Counted from the first letter of the stretch, positions 1 to 10,479 are shown. The stretch is DNA of 64,000 nt from Verrucomicrobiota bacterium (GCA_012517205.1 JAAYVL010000088.1:1-64000), one strand, 5' to 3'. Translations and numbers: made by a program. The notes: generated by a model not told the origin, from the sequence alone.

Positions 1-309
1 CAGACCCAGCCCCCGCAGGGTGCTGTTGATCTTGACGCAAAACTGTTGCCCACTCAGATGGGCATATTGTCCCATCCAGGGCCGGCTGGGAACGTGCAGC
101 GCCGCGGCGTTCCAGCGTTCGCGCTGCGCTTCGGTGAGCTTGAGACCCCACTCCCGCGAGGAGATCCCGAAATACGACCGCGCGGCCGCCTTGCGCTCCG
201 AGGGTCGGTCCCGGGGAACGGTGCGCCGCCGGGCGCACACGCCAAAAGGGGACTGATAATAAGTTTCCGCGCCCAGACTGCCCGTGCGCGGAGAGGTGAG
301 CATTTTCAT
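1..309 (-). CDS. hypothetical protein, 3' end truncated by the window edge
   Basis: Reverse strand is open from ATG at 309 to base 1 (MKMLTSPRTGSLGAETYYQSPFGVCARRRTVPRDRPSERKAARSYFGISSREWGLKLTEAQRERWNAAALHVPSRPWMGQYAHLSGQQFCVKINSTLRGLGL); absent from the ORF track because it runs off the window. Confidence 0.5.
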   Translation of the reverse strand, partial: MKMLTSPRTGSLGAETYYQSPFGVCARRRTVPRDRPSERKAAARSYFGISSREWGLKLTEAQRERWNAAALHVPSRPWMGQYAHLSGQQFCVKINSTLRGLGL

Positions 310-517
310 AGTTAAATACCTTTCCGTTATTGCCCCGGAGGGCGACTCGGCTTCCTGCCATTCCCTGGGCTGGAAGTTCCAGCCACCACCACCCCGAGGG
401 TTTGGGGGAAGGCTGGCGGGAGGGGAGCCTTCGCGCAAGGGCAATTTTTGGGGATTGGCGGTGGCGGGCAGGGTCTTTTGTTATCGGCGCTTAAGTTTCG
501 GTAGATGAGAGGGAAAA

Positions 518-1600
518 GAGTTTGGGTACCGGCCGCTGCTGGCTGAGAGCTTTACCGACCCGGAGGGATACGCCGGCACCTGCTACAAGGCCAGCAACTG
601 GGAGGCGGTGGGCTGGAGCAAGGGCTACCGCCGGCACCGGGCGGATTTTTATCTCCCTAATGAACGGCCCAAGCGCCTGTGGCTGCGGTCTCTGGAGCCG
701 GAAGCCCGTCCGCGGTTGCGAGCCCGGGAACTGCCCGCGCCGTATCGGGCCGCGTTAGTGGCGGCCCCCTCGGGCCAGTTGCCCATCAAAGCGCCGCAAA
801 TGATCTCGCTCCTCCAGCTCTTGAGCCATGCCCCAGCCCCCCGGGATACCAATACCCACTATCGGATTGGCCCGGTATTGACCCTGATTGCGATGGCGCG
901 GTTGGCGGGCCGGCGCGAGATTGCCGCAATCGCCCGCTTTGCCACCACCCTGACGCAACGCCAGCGTCACCGGTTGGGCTTGCCGTTGAAAAAGGGGACC
1001 CGCAACTTCCATAAGGTGCCGGGGTATGACGTGTTTTATCAGGTGCTTACGCGCATGAACCCCGAGACCTTTGCCACGTTGCTCAGCACTTGGCCTTGCC
1101 GCCAAGCGGGCCAGTTGCCGCAAGCCCTGGCGCTGGACGGCAAAATGATTCGGGATCAGATCGGGCTGCTCACCCTGGCTCAGCATGAGGACGGAGCGCC
1201 CCAGGCTGGTCACGGTTTATGACTCGAAAGAGGGCACGGACGCGTCGAAACCCGATTCCTGTATCCCTTCGCCATTGAACCCCTGCACGCCGACTTCCCC
1301 TTTGCCCGCACCTTGATCGTGCAGCGCAATCACCGCACGATCAAAAAGAGTGGCCAAACGACAATCGAATCACACGACTATCTTTCCAGCGTCCCGCCGG
1401 AGCACTATCGCCCGCTTCAATGGCTCCAACTGACTCGGGACCACTGGGCGGGGGTGGAAATCCGCAATCATTGGCGCCGGGATGCGTTGATGGGCGAGGA
1501 CACCTCACGCAGTCGCAACCCCCGCCTGCTGGCGAATCTGGCCCTGTTGCGCAGCGCCCGGCTGGCCCTGATTTGCTCTCCGGTTGGCATGACCTCACCC
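518..1600 (+). pseudogene. degraded ISAs1-like transposase (N-terminal fragment plus frameshifted C-terminal fragment)
   Basis: Frame containing ORF 608-1222 reads ...LLAESFTDPEGYAGTCYKASNWEAVGWSKG...ALDGKMIRDQIGLLTLAQHEDG; the continuation is in another frame (ORF 1313-1711: RTLIVQRNHRTIKKSGQTTIESHDYLSSVPPEHYRPLQWLQLTRDHWAGVEIRNHWRRDALMGEDTSRSRNPRLLANLALLRS), typical of ISAs1-family C-termini. Confidence 0.75.
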
Positions 1601-1825
1601 GTGAGTGATTTCGGCTCAGCCCGTGCGAAATTCACACAGCATTCCGAGCGGGATTTAACCGGTTTGCCTGGCAAATTAAGATCAACGGCAGGCTTGCGAT
1701 CTGGCAGATAAACTCAATTCAGCATCTTACTGTTCCTCGCGAACACAGAGGCCCGCTATTGACCGCATACTGGCATGGTCTATGCTATCCGTACTACTAC
1801 CTATACGGTTACGAAAACTAAAGCT

Positions 1826-2968
1826 ATGTTGACGAGACTTTCAAATTCCTTGCGGCGCCTGTTTGTTTGGTTTGTTGCATTAGTAGGGGTTGGCGCAGGG
1901 ACGGGATGGGCAGTGGAGGGAATTGTGGATATTGGTATGGTGCCCCGCCTGACTATTGTGGGCAGCATCGGTGCCACCCATCAAATACAATACTGTACCA
2001 ACCTGAACCAACCCCAGTGGATCGTGCTGACAAATCTGTTGGTGTCGGAAAGCCCCTGCAGGTTCGTGGATATGAGCGCTCCGGCCGCATCCAGAAGGTT
2101 TTACCGGGTGACGAAACTCTCACCGGATGGGATGGTGCTTATTCCCGCTGGCAGCTTTTCCATGGGGGATGGCTCGGACGGAAATACGCCATCCCTCCCT
2201 GTCCATACGGTGTATGTGAGTGAGTTTTTCATGGACCGCTACGAGGTGACCAAAGCACTGTGGGACACGGTGAAGGCCTACAATGGGGGCAATGGCTACA
2301 GCTATGAAAATGCCGGGGCGGGAAAAGCTGCGAACCACCCGGTGCATTCGGTCAACTGGCGGGATTGCGTGAAGTGGTGTAATGCGCGGAGCCAGCGGGA
2401 AGGGCGGACGCCTTGCTATTACAACGACGCTGGATTGACGAGCGTATATAAGTCCGGGACAAATGCTCCCTTCGTGAAATGGAATGCGAACGGCTACCGG
2501 TTGCCGACGGAGGCGGAGTGGGAAAAGGCGGCGCGGGGAGGGGCAAGCGGGCAGCGATTTCTGTGGGGCAATACCATTTCGTGGAGCCAGGCGAACTACC
2601 GCGCGTTTCCCTTGTCAGCGGGAGGCTACGTTTACGACATCAACGCCACAGCCGGCTATACCCCTGCGTTCAATGATGGGGTTGCCCCCTATACCAGTCC
2701 CGTCGGCAGCTTTGCGGCAAACGGGTATGGCTTGCATGACATGGCCGGAAACGTGTGGGAATGGTGTTGGGATTGGTACGGAAACTACGCGGCTGGCTCT
2801 CAGAACGATCCCACGGGTCCCGCGACCGGAACGTGCCGCACATTTCGCGGCGGCAGTTGGTTTAGTGACGCTCGGGATGCCCGATGTGCGCAGCGCTACG
2901 GCTTCGATCCATCCGGCAAATTTGATACTTTTGGCTTTCGAACGGTCATTTCCGCCTGCCAGCCCTGA
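1826..2968 (+). CDS. secreted formylglycine-generating-enzyme/SUMF1-family protein
   Basis: Signal-like N-terminus MLTRLSNSLRRLFVWFVALVG; FGE motifs PVHTVYVSEFFMDRYEVTKALWD, YRLPTEAEWEKAARGG, DMAGNVWEWCWDWY, FRGGSWF; ATG at 1826 preferred over 1775. Confidence 0.88.
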   Translation: MLTRLSNSLRRLFVWFVALVGVGAGTGWAVEGIVDIGMVPRLTIVGSIGATHQIQYCTNLNQPQWIVLTNLLVSESPCRFVDMSAPAASRRFYRVTKLSPDGMVLIPAGSFSMGDGSDGNTPSLPVHTVYVSEFFMDRYEVTKALWDTVKAYNGGNGYSYENAGAGKAANHPVHSVNWRDCVKWCNARSQREGRTPCYYNDAGLTSVYKSGTNAPFVKWNANGYRLPTEAEWEKAARGGASGQRFLWGNTISWSQANYRAFPLSAGGYVYDINATAGYTPAFNDGVAPYTSPVGSFAANGYGLHDMAGNVWEWCWDWYGNYAAGSQNDPTGPATGTCRTFRGGSWFSDARDARCAQRYGFDPSGKFDTFGFRTVISACQP

Positions 2969-3017
2969 CTTGGGCCATATCTGAATTAACCGGCGCTGGC
3001 CGGAGGCCAAAGCCTGC

Positions 3018-4394
3018 CTAAGCGGGTTCTTTGTCCTCCTCCCGTTCCGCTTTCTCGATGCCCAGCTTCTCCATTAATTCGTAGAGGGTGGGCCGGCTGA
3101 TTCCCATTTCGGCAGCGGCGGGCGCGATTCTGCCGCCATGCTTCCGCAGCGCCCGTTGAACGACTTCACGCTCGACGGCTTCCCGCGCGTCTTTGAGGTT
3201 CAGGTTAACCGTGCGGGCCGGGCTCTCCAATTCCAGGTCCGCCGCGGATATTCGCTTGCCTTCTGCCATAATGACGGCGCGCTTGATACGGTTCTCGAGT
3301 TCACGCACGTTGCCCGGCCAGGAATGGGCCAGAATGGCCCGAAGCGCATCCTGGCTGAAGCTGATTCCCTCTTTCTCATTGGCCACAGTGCTGCGTCGCA
3401 GGAATTCCTGCGCCAACAGGCGGATATCGCCTTCCCGATCGCGCAACGGGGGCAGGTGAATAACCACAACTGCCAGGCGGTAATACAGGTCTTCCCGGAA
3501 CCGCTCGGTGCTGATCGCTTTTTTCAGGTCAACGTTGGTGGCCGCGACCACGCGCGTGTCAACCTGGATTTCCTGCCGCCCCCCGACCCGCTCGATGCGT
3601 TGCTCCTGGAGGAACCGGAGCAGCTTGACTTGAATTTGCTGGGGGATTTCGCCGATTTCGTCCAGGAACAGAGTGCCGCCGCTGGCCACCTCAATGCGCC
3701 CGTTGCGCTGAACATGCGCGCCGGTGAAGGAGCCTTTTTCGTGGCCAAACAGCTCGCTCTCCAGCAGGGTCTCGGGAATGGCGCTGCAGTTAATAGCAAC
3801 GAAAGGGCCGTCCTTCCTCGAACTGAGTCGGTGGATAGCCTGCGCCAGCATTTCCTTACCGGTGCCGCTTTCGCCCAGAATCAGGACCGGGGCATTAGTA
3901 GCCGCGACTTTGCGCACGGAGGCGAAAACCCTTTGGATTTGCGGGCTGGTGCCGAGCAGCCCCTCAAAAGTCTCCGTCTGAAGCTGCGCTTGCAGCTTGC
4001 GATAGTCGCGCTCCAACCCGGCAACGTGAAAGGTGCGGCGGAGAATAATCTTTAACTCCTCGACGTCCACGGGCTTGGTCAGGAAATCGTAGGCCCCCGC
4101 TCCAATTGCTTGCAAGGCATTGGTCTTTTCCGCCTGGCCGGAAACGATGATGATTTTGGCGAAGCGGTCGCGGGCGATCAATTCGGAGAGCACCGCCAAC
4201 CCTTCTTCGGGGGTGCCACGGTGAGGAGGAAGTCCCAAGTCCAGCAGCACCACCGGAGGACGGTGCTCCATAAACGCATCAATGGCCCGCACGCGATCTT
4301 CCGCCAGGAAAATCTGGTATTCCTTGCCCAGTGCCCATTTCATCTGGGTGCGAATCTCCTCGTCGTCGTCCACAATCAGCAATCGCGGCAGCAT
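3018..4394 (-). CDS. prsR: sigma-54-dependent response regulator, PrsR-like (PEP-CTERM system)
   Basis: Receiver domain (LLIVDDDEEIRTQ), AAA+ domain with GESGTGKE and GAFTGA-type motif (ESELFGHEKGSFTGAH), Fis-type HTH C-terminus; immediately downstream of a PrsK-like kinase. Confidence 0.88.
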   Translation of the reverse strand: MLPRLLIVDDDEEIRTQMKWALGKEYQIFLAEDRVRAIDAFMEHRPPVVLLDLGLPPHRGTPEEGLAVLSELIARDRFAKIIIVSGQAEKTNALQAIGAGAYDFLTKPVDVEELKIILRRTFHVAGLERDYRKLQAQLQTETFEGLLGTSPQIQRVFASVRKVAATNAPVLILGESGTGKEMLAQAIHRLSSRKDGPFVAINCSAIPETLLESELFGHEKGSFTGAHVQRNGRIEVASGGTLFLDEIGEIPQQIQVKLLRFLQEQRIERVGGRQEIQVDTRVVAATNVDLKKAISTERFREDLYYRLAVVVIHLPPLRDREGDIRLLAQEFLRRSTVANEKEGISFSQDALRAILAHSWPGNVRELENRIKRAVIMAEGKRISAADLELESPARTVNLNLKDAREAVEREVVQRALRKHGGRIAPAAAEMGISRPTLYELMEKLGIEKAEREEDKEPA

Positions 4395-4414
4395 AATTAT
4401 AAATGGCGTATTCG

Positions 4415-6514
4415 TCAGATTGGCAACAGCACCCGGAATCGCGTTCCCTTGCCCGGCTCGCTCTGGACTTCAATGCGCCCGCGGTGGGCTTCCACAATCA
4501 TCTTGCAATGGAACATGCCGATGCCGATGCCTTTTTGTTTGGTGGTGTGAAAGGGGCGGAAGAGCGAGCGTTGGATGAATTCGGGAGTCATGCCGCAACC
4601 ATTATCCGCCACGACCAGAATCACCCAGCCGTTTTCCTGGCTGGTTGCCACGCGGATTTGGCCGCTGGAAGAAACGGCATCCCGGGCGTTAAGCACGAGG
4701 TTGGTGATCACCTTCTGGATTTGCGCGGGGTCCAACCGGACTTTGGGAAGCGGGGCAAGCTCTTTAAGCAGGGAGATGTCCGCCGCTTGCTCCTGCCCCT
4801 TAAGGGTTTCCGTAATCAAATCATTCAGATCGCATTCCACGGGCTGGAGCGCCAACTCGTGGCGCAACTCGTTTAGCCGGCTGATGGTTTCATTGATGCG
4901 GGTAACGGTCTTGGAAATTCCCCGCAGCGCGTCCTCGCGAAACTGGGGATCCTGGTAATGTACCGGCAGATTTTGCAGCATCAGCGACAGGGTGGAGGCG
5001 GTGTTCTTCAAGTCATGAATGAAGAAAGCGGACATCGCCTGAAAGGCCTCCAATTGTTTGGCTTGTGAAAGCCGCTGGGATAATTGGATGTTGAGGAGAT
5101 TGGCCGCGCTTTGTTCGCCAATGGACTTGAGCAGATCAAAATCCTGGACCGAGAACGGCACCGCGCCCACACGGTCGCCAAGGACCAGCACTCCGAGCAT
5201 CTCACCGCCGGCAATCAACGGAACGCAAACGCGGCTGCCTCCTTTGCGGAACTCATCCGGGTGCGAACGCCGCAGCGCCGCGGCCCAGTGCGCCTTTGAA
5301 GAATCCAAATCCACCGGGTCGGGATGGGCGCTCAAGGCTGAGATGACTTCGGCCGCATCGGCGGCGTCCAACGCCAGTTGCCCGGCCTTTTGCTGGGAAA
5401 GGGAGGTCGAAGCGGCAAAGCTCAACTGATCCTTGCGTTCGTCCACCAGCCAAATAGAAACCGAGAGCGCCTGAAAGATATCAGAAACCAGTTTGACGAC
5501 GGAACTGCACAGTTCATTCTGCTCAACCCGCCGGGCGGTGCTTTCGGTAAAGGTCCGCCAAACGCTGCGATAATCATAGACCGGTCGCGAGAAATGACGG
5601 CTGACGAATCGGCGGGTAAAAAGCCGCACCCGGTCCGAAAGGAGCAAAACGGCCAAAAGAACCAGAAACAGTAAAACCAGAAAGGCCTTGATCGGAAAGG
5701 CAGCGTCGCCGCCGAAATGAGTGACCACCTTGGCAAACACACCCACCACCAGCAAGTAAACCCCCGCTAGCAGAACCGTGAAGGAATGGTGCAGTAATGA
5801 ATGAGACGGATAAATGCTCACGTCGGAGTGGCCGGCGCGGAGGAGTCCCCGCAGTATCAGGAGGCTGGCGAGCAGAAGCGCCCCGGCATTGACTGCCGGC
5901 AGGGAAAGATCGCCGCCGCGATACAATAGTGCCTGGCTGCTGGTGTAGGCGCGGACCGTAAAGAGCACGCCCAGGCCCAGGATGACAAACTTGATGCGCC
6001 AGCGCATGGTCCCCACGGCAGCACGAAAGGTGCGCTCAAGATTCATCAGCACCAGAATGGTGCCGAGCAAAAATATCAAATTCAGCGCCGACCCGGCGAA
6101 GCCCAGACGAAGCAACCGCTGGCTGCGATCGGAGGGTTGTCCAATGGCGCTAATGATTTCGTCCGGGCAAAGCAATACCAGGATCAGCGGAACAATGAAG
6201 GCGCAGGCGACCACGACTGACCAGCGGGAGAGGAACTCGCCCGAGTTGCCGCGGGCATAGGTAAGGCTAAAGAGCAGCCAAAGTCCCGGCAGAAAAGCCA
6301 TCGCCACGAAAGCCAGGTTTTGCCAGCGCTCCACCGCTTCGAGCGGGACGGCTCGGGCGGCGAGGCCAGCAAAGAGGCTTTCGGCCGCAAAGGCCAGCAT
6401 TCCAGCCGAAAAGGCCCAACGCGGGAAAGAACGGAACTGCCGCGTAAAGATCGTGAGCGCCAGTAATCCGGCGGAGAACACGCTGGCAAAATTCAGTGCG
6501 GCTCCGGTGGTCAT
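4415..6514 (-). CDS. prsK: membrane sensor histidine kinase, PrsK-like (PEP-CTERM system)
   Basis: Multiple N-terminal TM segments, GAF-like region, FFIHDLKNTASTLSLMLQN H-box, VITNLVLNARDAV N-box, GCGMTPEFIQRSLFRPFHTTKQKGIGIGMFHCKMI. Confidence 0.87.
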   Translation of the reverse strand: MTTGAALNFASVFSAGLLALTIFTRQFRSFPRWAFSAGMLAFAAESLFAGLAARAVPLEAVERWQNLAFVAMAFLPGLWLLFSLTYARGNSGEFLSRWSVVVACAFIVPLILVLLCPDEIISAIGQPSDRSQRLLRLGFAGSALNLIFLLGTILVLMNLERTFRAAVGTMRWRIKFVILGLGVLFTVRAYTSSQALLYRGGDLSLPAVNAGALLLASLLILRGLLRAGHSDVSIYPSHSLLHHSFTVLLAGVYLLVVGVFAKVVTHFGGDAAFPIKAFLVLLFLVLLAVLLLSDRVRLFTRRFVSRHFSRPVYDYRSVWRTFTESTARRVEQNELCSSVVKLVSDIFQALSVSIWLVDERKDQLSFAASTSLSQQKAGQLALDAADAAEVISALSAHPDPVDLDSSKAHWAAALRRSHPDEFRKGGSRVCVPLIAGGEMLGVLVLGDRVGAVPFSVQDFDLLKSIGEQSAANLLNIQLSQRLSQAKQLEAFQAMSAFFIHDLKNTASTLSLMLQNLPVHYQDPQFREDALRGISKTVTRINETISRLNELRHELALQPVECDLNDLITETLKGQEQAADISLLKELAPLPKVRLDPAQIQKVITNLVLNARDAVSSSGQIRVATSQENGWVILVVADNGCGMTPEFIQRSLFRPFHTTKQKGIGIGMFHCKMIVEAHRGRIEVQSEPGKGTRFRVLLPI

Positions 6515-6552
6515 TCGCCGTTAAAATAGCTGGAACAACCTTTGATAGAAAT

Positions 6553-6584
6553 AAAAAACAGGCAGGAACCTGCGTTCCTGCCTG
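6553..6584 (-). terminator. rho-independent terminator of the VPDGG-CTERM gene
   Basis: Perfect 11-bp stem CAGGCAGGAAC (6559-6569) / GTTCCTGCCTG (6574-6584), 4-nt loop, followed on the minus strand by a T tract (A run 6553-6558 on +). Confidence 0.9.
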
Positions 6585-6621
6585 CGTAGAACAGAAGAAC
6601 TTTCAACAAGGCGCCGCCTGC

Positions 6622-7194
6622 TTAGGCAAGCTTCCGGCGGAGCAGCGCCAGCCCCGAGAGGGCCGCGCCGAGGAGCATGGCGGTCATCCCACCATCCGGC
6701 ACCACCGCATTCTGAGAGTTGGCAAACGTGAAGTCAAAGTTTGCGTGCTGCCCGCCGCCGGCATTGGGAATGGTGAAGGACCAAGTCCCCACCGTATCCT
6801 CAAAACCGGTTATCTTCAGCGTCCCCAAGCCAATCAGGTTCAGGAAGGAATTATCCTGTTGCGCCACACTGAGGCTCAGCAGGTCAAAGCTGTAGGTCAG
6901 CGGCCCAGAGGTGAACGTCCAAAGCGGAATAACCGGCGTGCTCGGCGGAGTCCAGGAGAATGTGCTCCAGCTCACACTGGCACCAGCGGTTCCGGCAAAA
7001 TCACCTGTCGGAGCAACGCCCACCACTACCGGCCCAAACCCAGTCACCCCATTGGCAGTCCCTAACCAGGAGCTGTCCAAAGTAACCGAACCGGCCATGT
7101 TAATCTCACCAGTGATCTTGACCGCATGCGCGCTTATCGCCAAGCCGAACGCCGCCACCGCCACTGCGAAGTATTTCACGATATTACTCTTCAT
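6622..7194 (-). CDS. VPDSG/PEP-CTERM-type exosortase substrate protein
   Basis: N-terminal signal peptide (MKSNIVKYFAVAVAAFGLAISAHA) and C-terminal VPDGGMTAMLLGAALSGLALLRRKLA: motif, hydrophobic helix, basic tail. Confidence 0.88.
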   Translation of the reverse strand: MKSNIVKYFAVAVAAFGLAISAHAVKITGEINMAGSVTLDSSWLGTANGVTGFGPVVVGVAPTGDFAGTAGASVSWSTFSWTPPSTPVIPLWTFTSGPLTYSFDLLSLSVAQQDNSFLNLIGLGTLKITGFEDTVGTWSFTIPNAGGGQHANFDFTFANSQNAVVPDGGMTAMLLGAALSGLALLRRKLA

Positions 7195-7253
7195 TCTCTT
7201 AGTTCTTTCTATTGTTGTCGTTGTTTAATCTGCTCTACTACGCCCAGCAAATA

Positions 7254-7268
7254 GCAACTAACGGGCCA
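7254..7268 (-). promoter_or_regulatory. candidate sigma-54 (-24/-12) promoter of the VPDGG-CTERM gene
   Basis: Minus strand TGGCCC-GTTAG-TTGC; matches TGGCAC-N5-TTGC with one mismatch and exact spacing, about 60 bp upstream of ATG at 7194. Confidence 0.7.
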
Positions 7269-8327
7269 ACTAAACACAGGCAAAGTATTGAATGATATAA
7301 ATTATCCATTATCAGCATGTTACATCAAAATAAAAACGCAATGTAGTTGAAACAGCCTAAGAAATCTCGGCGGAAATAGTAAAGCTTACCGACGGTTTTG
7401 ATACCCAAAAATGGCCGATACAGACCAGATTGTATGCAAAGTGCTGTAAAATAAGCAGTTGAGCAGATTTCTTCTCTAAAACCATCTACTGTAAAAGATT
7501 CCGACATTCCGTAAGATATTGTAAATCAATTACTTAAAGATAAAACGCCCCGGCATTTACTCTCAGGACTCCTCGTTCTGCTCCAGCCAGAATACCCTTT
7601 TCGAAACCCGCGTTAAGATGCTTTTCTTACCGGAAAAGTCAGGGTTCGCGACAAATAAACGGCCTCCCCCCAACCGTCGCCAGTTCAATCCTGAATCGAA
7701 GATCATGCAGCCCATCGGGGCGGCAAAAGTTGCCGCAAACAACGGTGTTAATGCCCCCAACTGGCTCCTGGCAGGGCGGGGCATGCTTGATGGCCCTGAA
7801 AATCACTTTTCCCTCACCTGCCCCGCGCATATTACAGGCGGACGCTGAAAAGCCATTTCCTCTCCGTTGTGAGGGATCGTATCACTGGGTGAAGTTGGAG
7901 ATCAGGAAGGAACCGTCATCGCGATTGAGCGCGACGTGGGCGCGGCCCTGAAACAGCAGTATCAGCGCCCGGCGTGCGGCCAAACATTAATCGCCTGCCA
8001 GGGTCGGCTTACTCACCCACATAAGCTGGTTAAGCTCAGAACTCATAACCGGGCCAACCGCGTCCATTCTGCCCAATCCGCTCCGGCCAGTGAACGCGGC
8101 TCCGGCTTGGCACGCATGAAATCCGGGATCGCGCGCAGGCATGTCTGTCCACCTCAGCGATGATGGGCGGAACGGGCGAACGGAAATGCCCCCGCCCCTT
8201 CCCGTCGACACCGGACTTCTGGAGCCAGCCGTAAATGTTGGTCCCGGCTGTAAAGAAATTGGCTTGGCCCGAGGCTAAAAATTGCTGGTTTCTGGATTGA
8301 ATTAAGCGCGCCCTTCCGTGACCTTAA

Positions 8328-10418
8328 TTGCCGGCCATGCACCTCGCGCAAAACAGGCTCCGCACGATCTTAATCGGCGTGATGCTGGGCGGTATCACGC
8401 TGGCCGCGTTCTGGCCGGTAATCCATAACGATTTCATCATCTACGACGATGCCGCCTACGTGACCGAGAATCCCCAGGTGCTGGCCGGGTTGACGTGGCG
8501 GCAGGCGGGCTTGGCCTTCCGAACGAGCTGCGCCGGGAACTGGCATCCGCTAACCGTGCTCTCCCACATGCTGGACGTGCAACTTTTCGGGCTGAACCCG
8601 GCAGGCCATCATCTGACCAGCCTGCTGCTGCACGCCGCCAACGCGGTGCTGCTGTTTTTAGTGCTCCGACGAGCCACGCAACCCTCCAACCCCCAACTTC
8701 CAACCTCCCGCCTCGAATCTCGCCCCCCACCGGCCCTCGACCCTTTCTGGCTCTGCGCAATGGTGGCCGGGCTCTTTGCCCTGCACCCATTGCGCGTGGA
8801 ATCGGTCGCGTGGGTTGCCGAGCGAAAAGACGTGCTCAGCGCTTTCTTCTTCCTGTTGACGCTTTGGGCCTACGTGCGGAATGCGGAGGGCCAGACCCCG
8901 GAGTCCACAACCCGCGCCCCACTCTACGCAACCCGCTTCTACGTTCTCGCGCTGGTCTTCTTCGCGCTTGCGCTCATGAGCAAGGCAATGGTGGTCACGC
9001 TCCCGTTTATCCTGCTTTTGCTCGATTATTGGCCCTTGCGGCGGCTCCAGTTCTCATCCCCTTGCTGGCTTTCGACTCTCCGTCGCTTGCTCCTGGAGAA
9101 GCTCCCTTTCTTTGCGCTGACAGCCCTCTTCACCGGAGTGGCGTTTCTCCTGCTGCGGCAGGCGGGCGCCACGCAGGAGCTGCCGGGCGTTGGATGGGGG
9201 CACCGCCTGGCCCGCATCTTTGTCGGCTACGAACAGTATCTCGCCAAAACGATCTGGCCCGTTGACCTTGCGCTTCCCTACCCGCGCCTGGCCGAAGTGT
9301 CCCTGGGATTGGCGCTGGCCGGGGCGGCCGCGGTCATCAGCCTGTCTTTTATAGCCATTTGGCACGGACGGCGGCGCCTCTATGCGCCGGTCGGCTGGTT
9401 TTGGTTCCTGGGCATGCTAATCCCGGTGATCGGGCTTGTTGGCGTTGGCGCGCAAACCATCGCGGACCGTTATACCTACCTTCCTTCCATAGGGCTTTCC
9501 ATCGTGGCCGCCTGGGGCCTGGGCGAAATCGCCGGACGCCCCCGGTTGAGGCTTCCGATGATTGGGGCCTCCGTTCTGGCGCTGGCGGCGTTGCTGCTGG
9601 CCACCCGCCACCAGTTGCGCTATTGGCAAAACAGCGAAGCGCTCTTCCGTCACGCCCTGGCGGTCACCGACGTCAATCCGCTTGCGCATTCCCTGCTTGC
9701 ATCCGTCCTGGCGGAAGCCGGAGAACTGGAGAAAGCCGAAACCCATTGCCGCGAAGCCCGGCGGCTCATGCCGAATTGCGCGGAGACAGAGATTCTGTAT
9801 GCCCGGGTGCTGGCTCGCAGAAACAAGTTCGAGGAAGCTATCGCGGTCCTCTCGCAGCTCTTGCGGCACAGTTCCGTGGCCCCCGAAGCCCATTTCAACC
9901 TGGGCGCTATCTTTGGCGAGCAAGGGGCTGCGTCCCAGGCCATGAACAGCTACCGCCAAGCCCTGGCGTTGAAGCCGGATTTCCCCGAGGCATACTTCGG
10001 CCTCGCCGCCCTCTTTACCCAGCAGGGTGACACCGCCGCCGCGATTGAGGAATACTACCAGGGCCTGCGCAGGCAACCGGACGCCCCCGAGGCTCTCAAC
10101 AACCTTGCCTGGATCCGTGCCGCCAGCGCCAATGCCGCCTTCCGCAACGGCGAAGAAGCCGTTCGCCTCGCCTCGCGTGCCTGTGAGCTAAGCGGGCGGC
10201 AAAATCCCGTCATGCTTGGCACCCTGGCCGCTGCCTATGCCGAAGCCGGGCGCTTTGACGACGCGGTCGCGACCGCGCAAGAGGCCTGCAACATCGCCTT
10301 GGCCAAAGGACAGGGCGACCTAGCGAAAAAGAACCAGGCCCTCCTGGAACTCTATCAATCCCGCCGCCCGTATCATGAGTCCCTCGAACCGTTTCCGGCC
10401 TCGCCGTCGCACCTTTAG
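8328..10418 (+). CDS. integral membrane glycosyltransferase-like protein with C-terminal TPR repeats (TMTC-like)
   Basis: FWPVIHNDFIIYDDAAYVTENPQV, GLFALHPLRVESVAWVAERKDVLSAFFFLLTLWAY, many TM segments, then TPR units (PEAHFNLGAIFGEQGAASQAMNSYRQALALKPDFPEAYFGLAALF). Confidence 0.8.
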   Translation: MPAMHLAQNRLRTILIGVMLGGITLAAFWPVIHNDFIIYDDAAYVTENPQVLAGLTWRQAGLAFRTSCAGNWHPLTVLSHMLDVQLFGLNPAGHHLTSLLLHAANAVLLFLVLRRATQPSNPQLPTSRLESRPPPALDPFWLCAMVAGLFALHPLRVESVAWVAERKDVLSAFFFLLTLWAYVRNAEGQTPESTTRAPLYATRFYVLALVFFALALMSKAMVVTLPFILLLLDYWPLRRLQFSSPCWLSTLRRLLLEKLPFFALTALFTGVAFLLLRQAGATQELPGVGWGHRLARIFVGYEQYLAKTIWPVDLALPYPRLAEVSLGLALAGAAAVISLSFIAIWHGRRRLYAPVGWFWFLGMLIPVIGLVGVGAQTIADRYTYLPSIGLSIVAAWGLGEIAGRPRLRLPMIGASVLALAALLLATRHQLRYWQNSEALFRHALAVTDVNPLAHSLLASVLAEAGELEKAETHCREARRLMPNCAETEILYARVLARRNKFEEAIAVLSQLLRHSSVAPEAHFNLGAIFGEQGAASQAMNSYRQALALKPDFPEAYFGLAALFTQQGDTAAAIEEYYQGLRRQPDAPEALNNLAWIRAASANAAFRNGEEAVRLASRACELSGRQNPVMLGTLAAAYAEAGRFDDAVATAQEACNIALAKGQGDLAKKNQALLELYQSRRPYHESLEPFPASPSHL

Positions 10419-10479
10419 CCCTGAAGAAGGCTATTCGCATCCGATGCCTGGCCAGGGCTTTTCTCGCGCCTGACTTATC

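Noticed and set aside
7325-7507. 60-aa minus-strand ORF in the long intergenic region
   Set aside because: AT-rich non-coding gap, no RBS or recognisable motif
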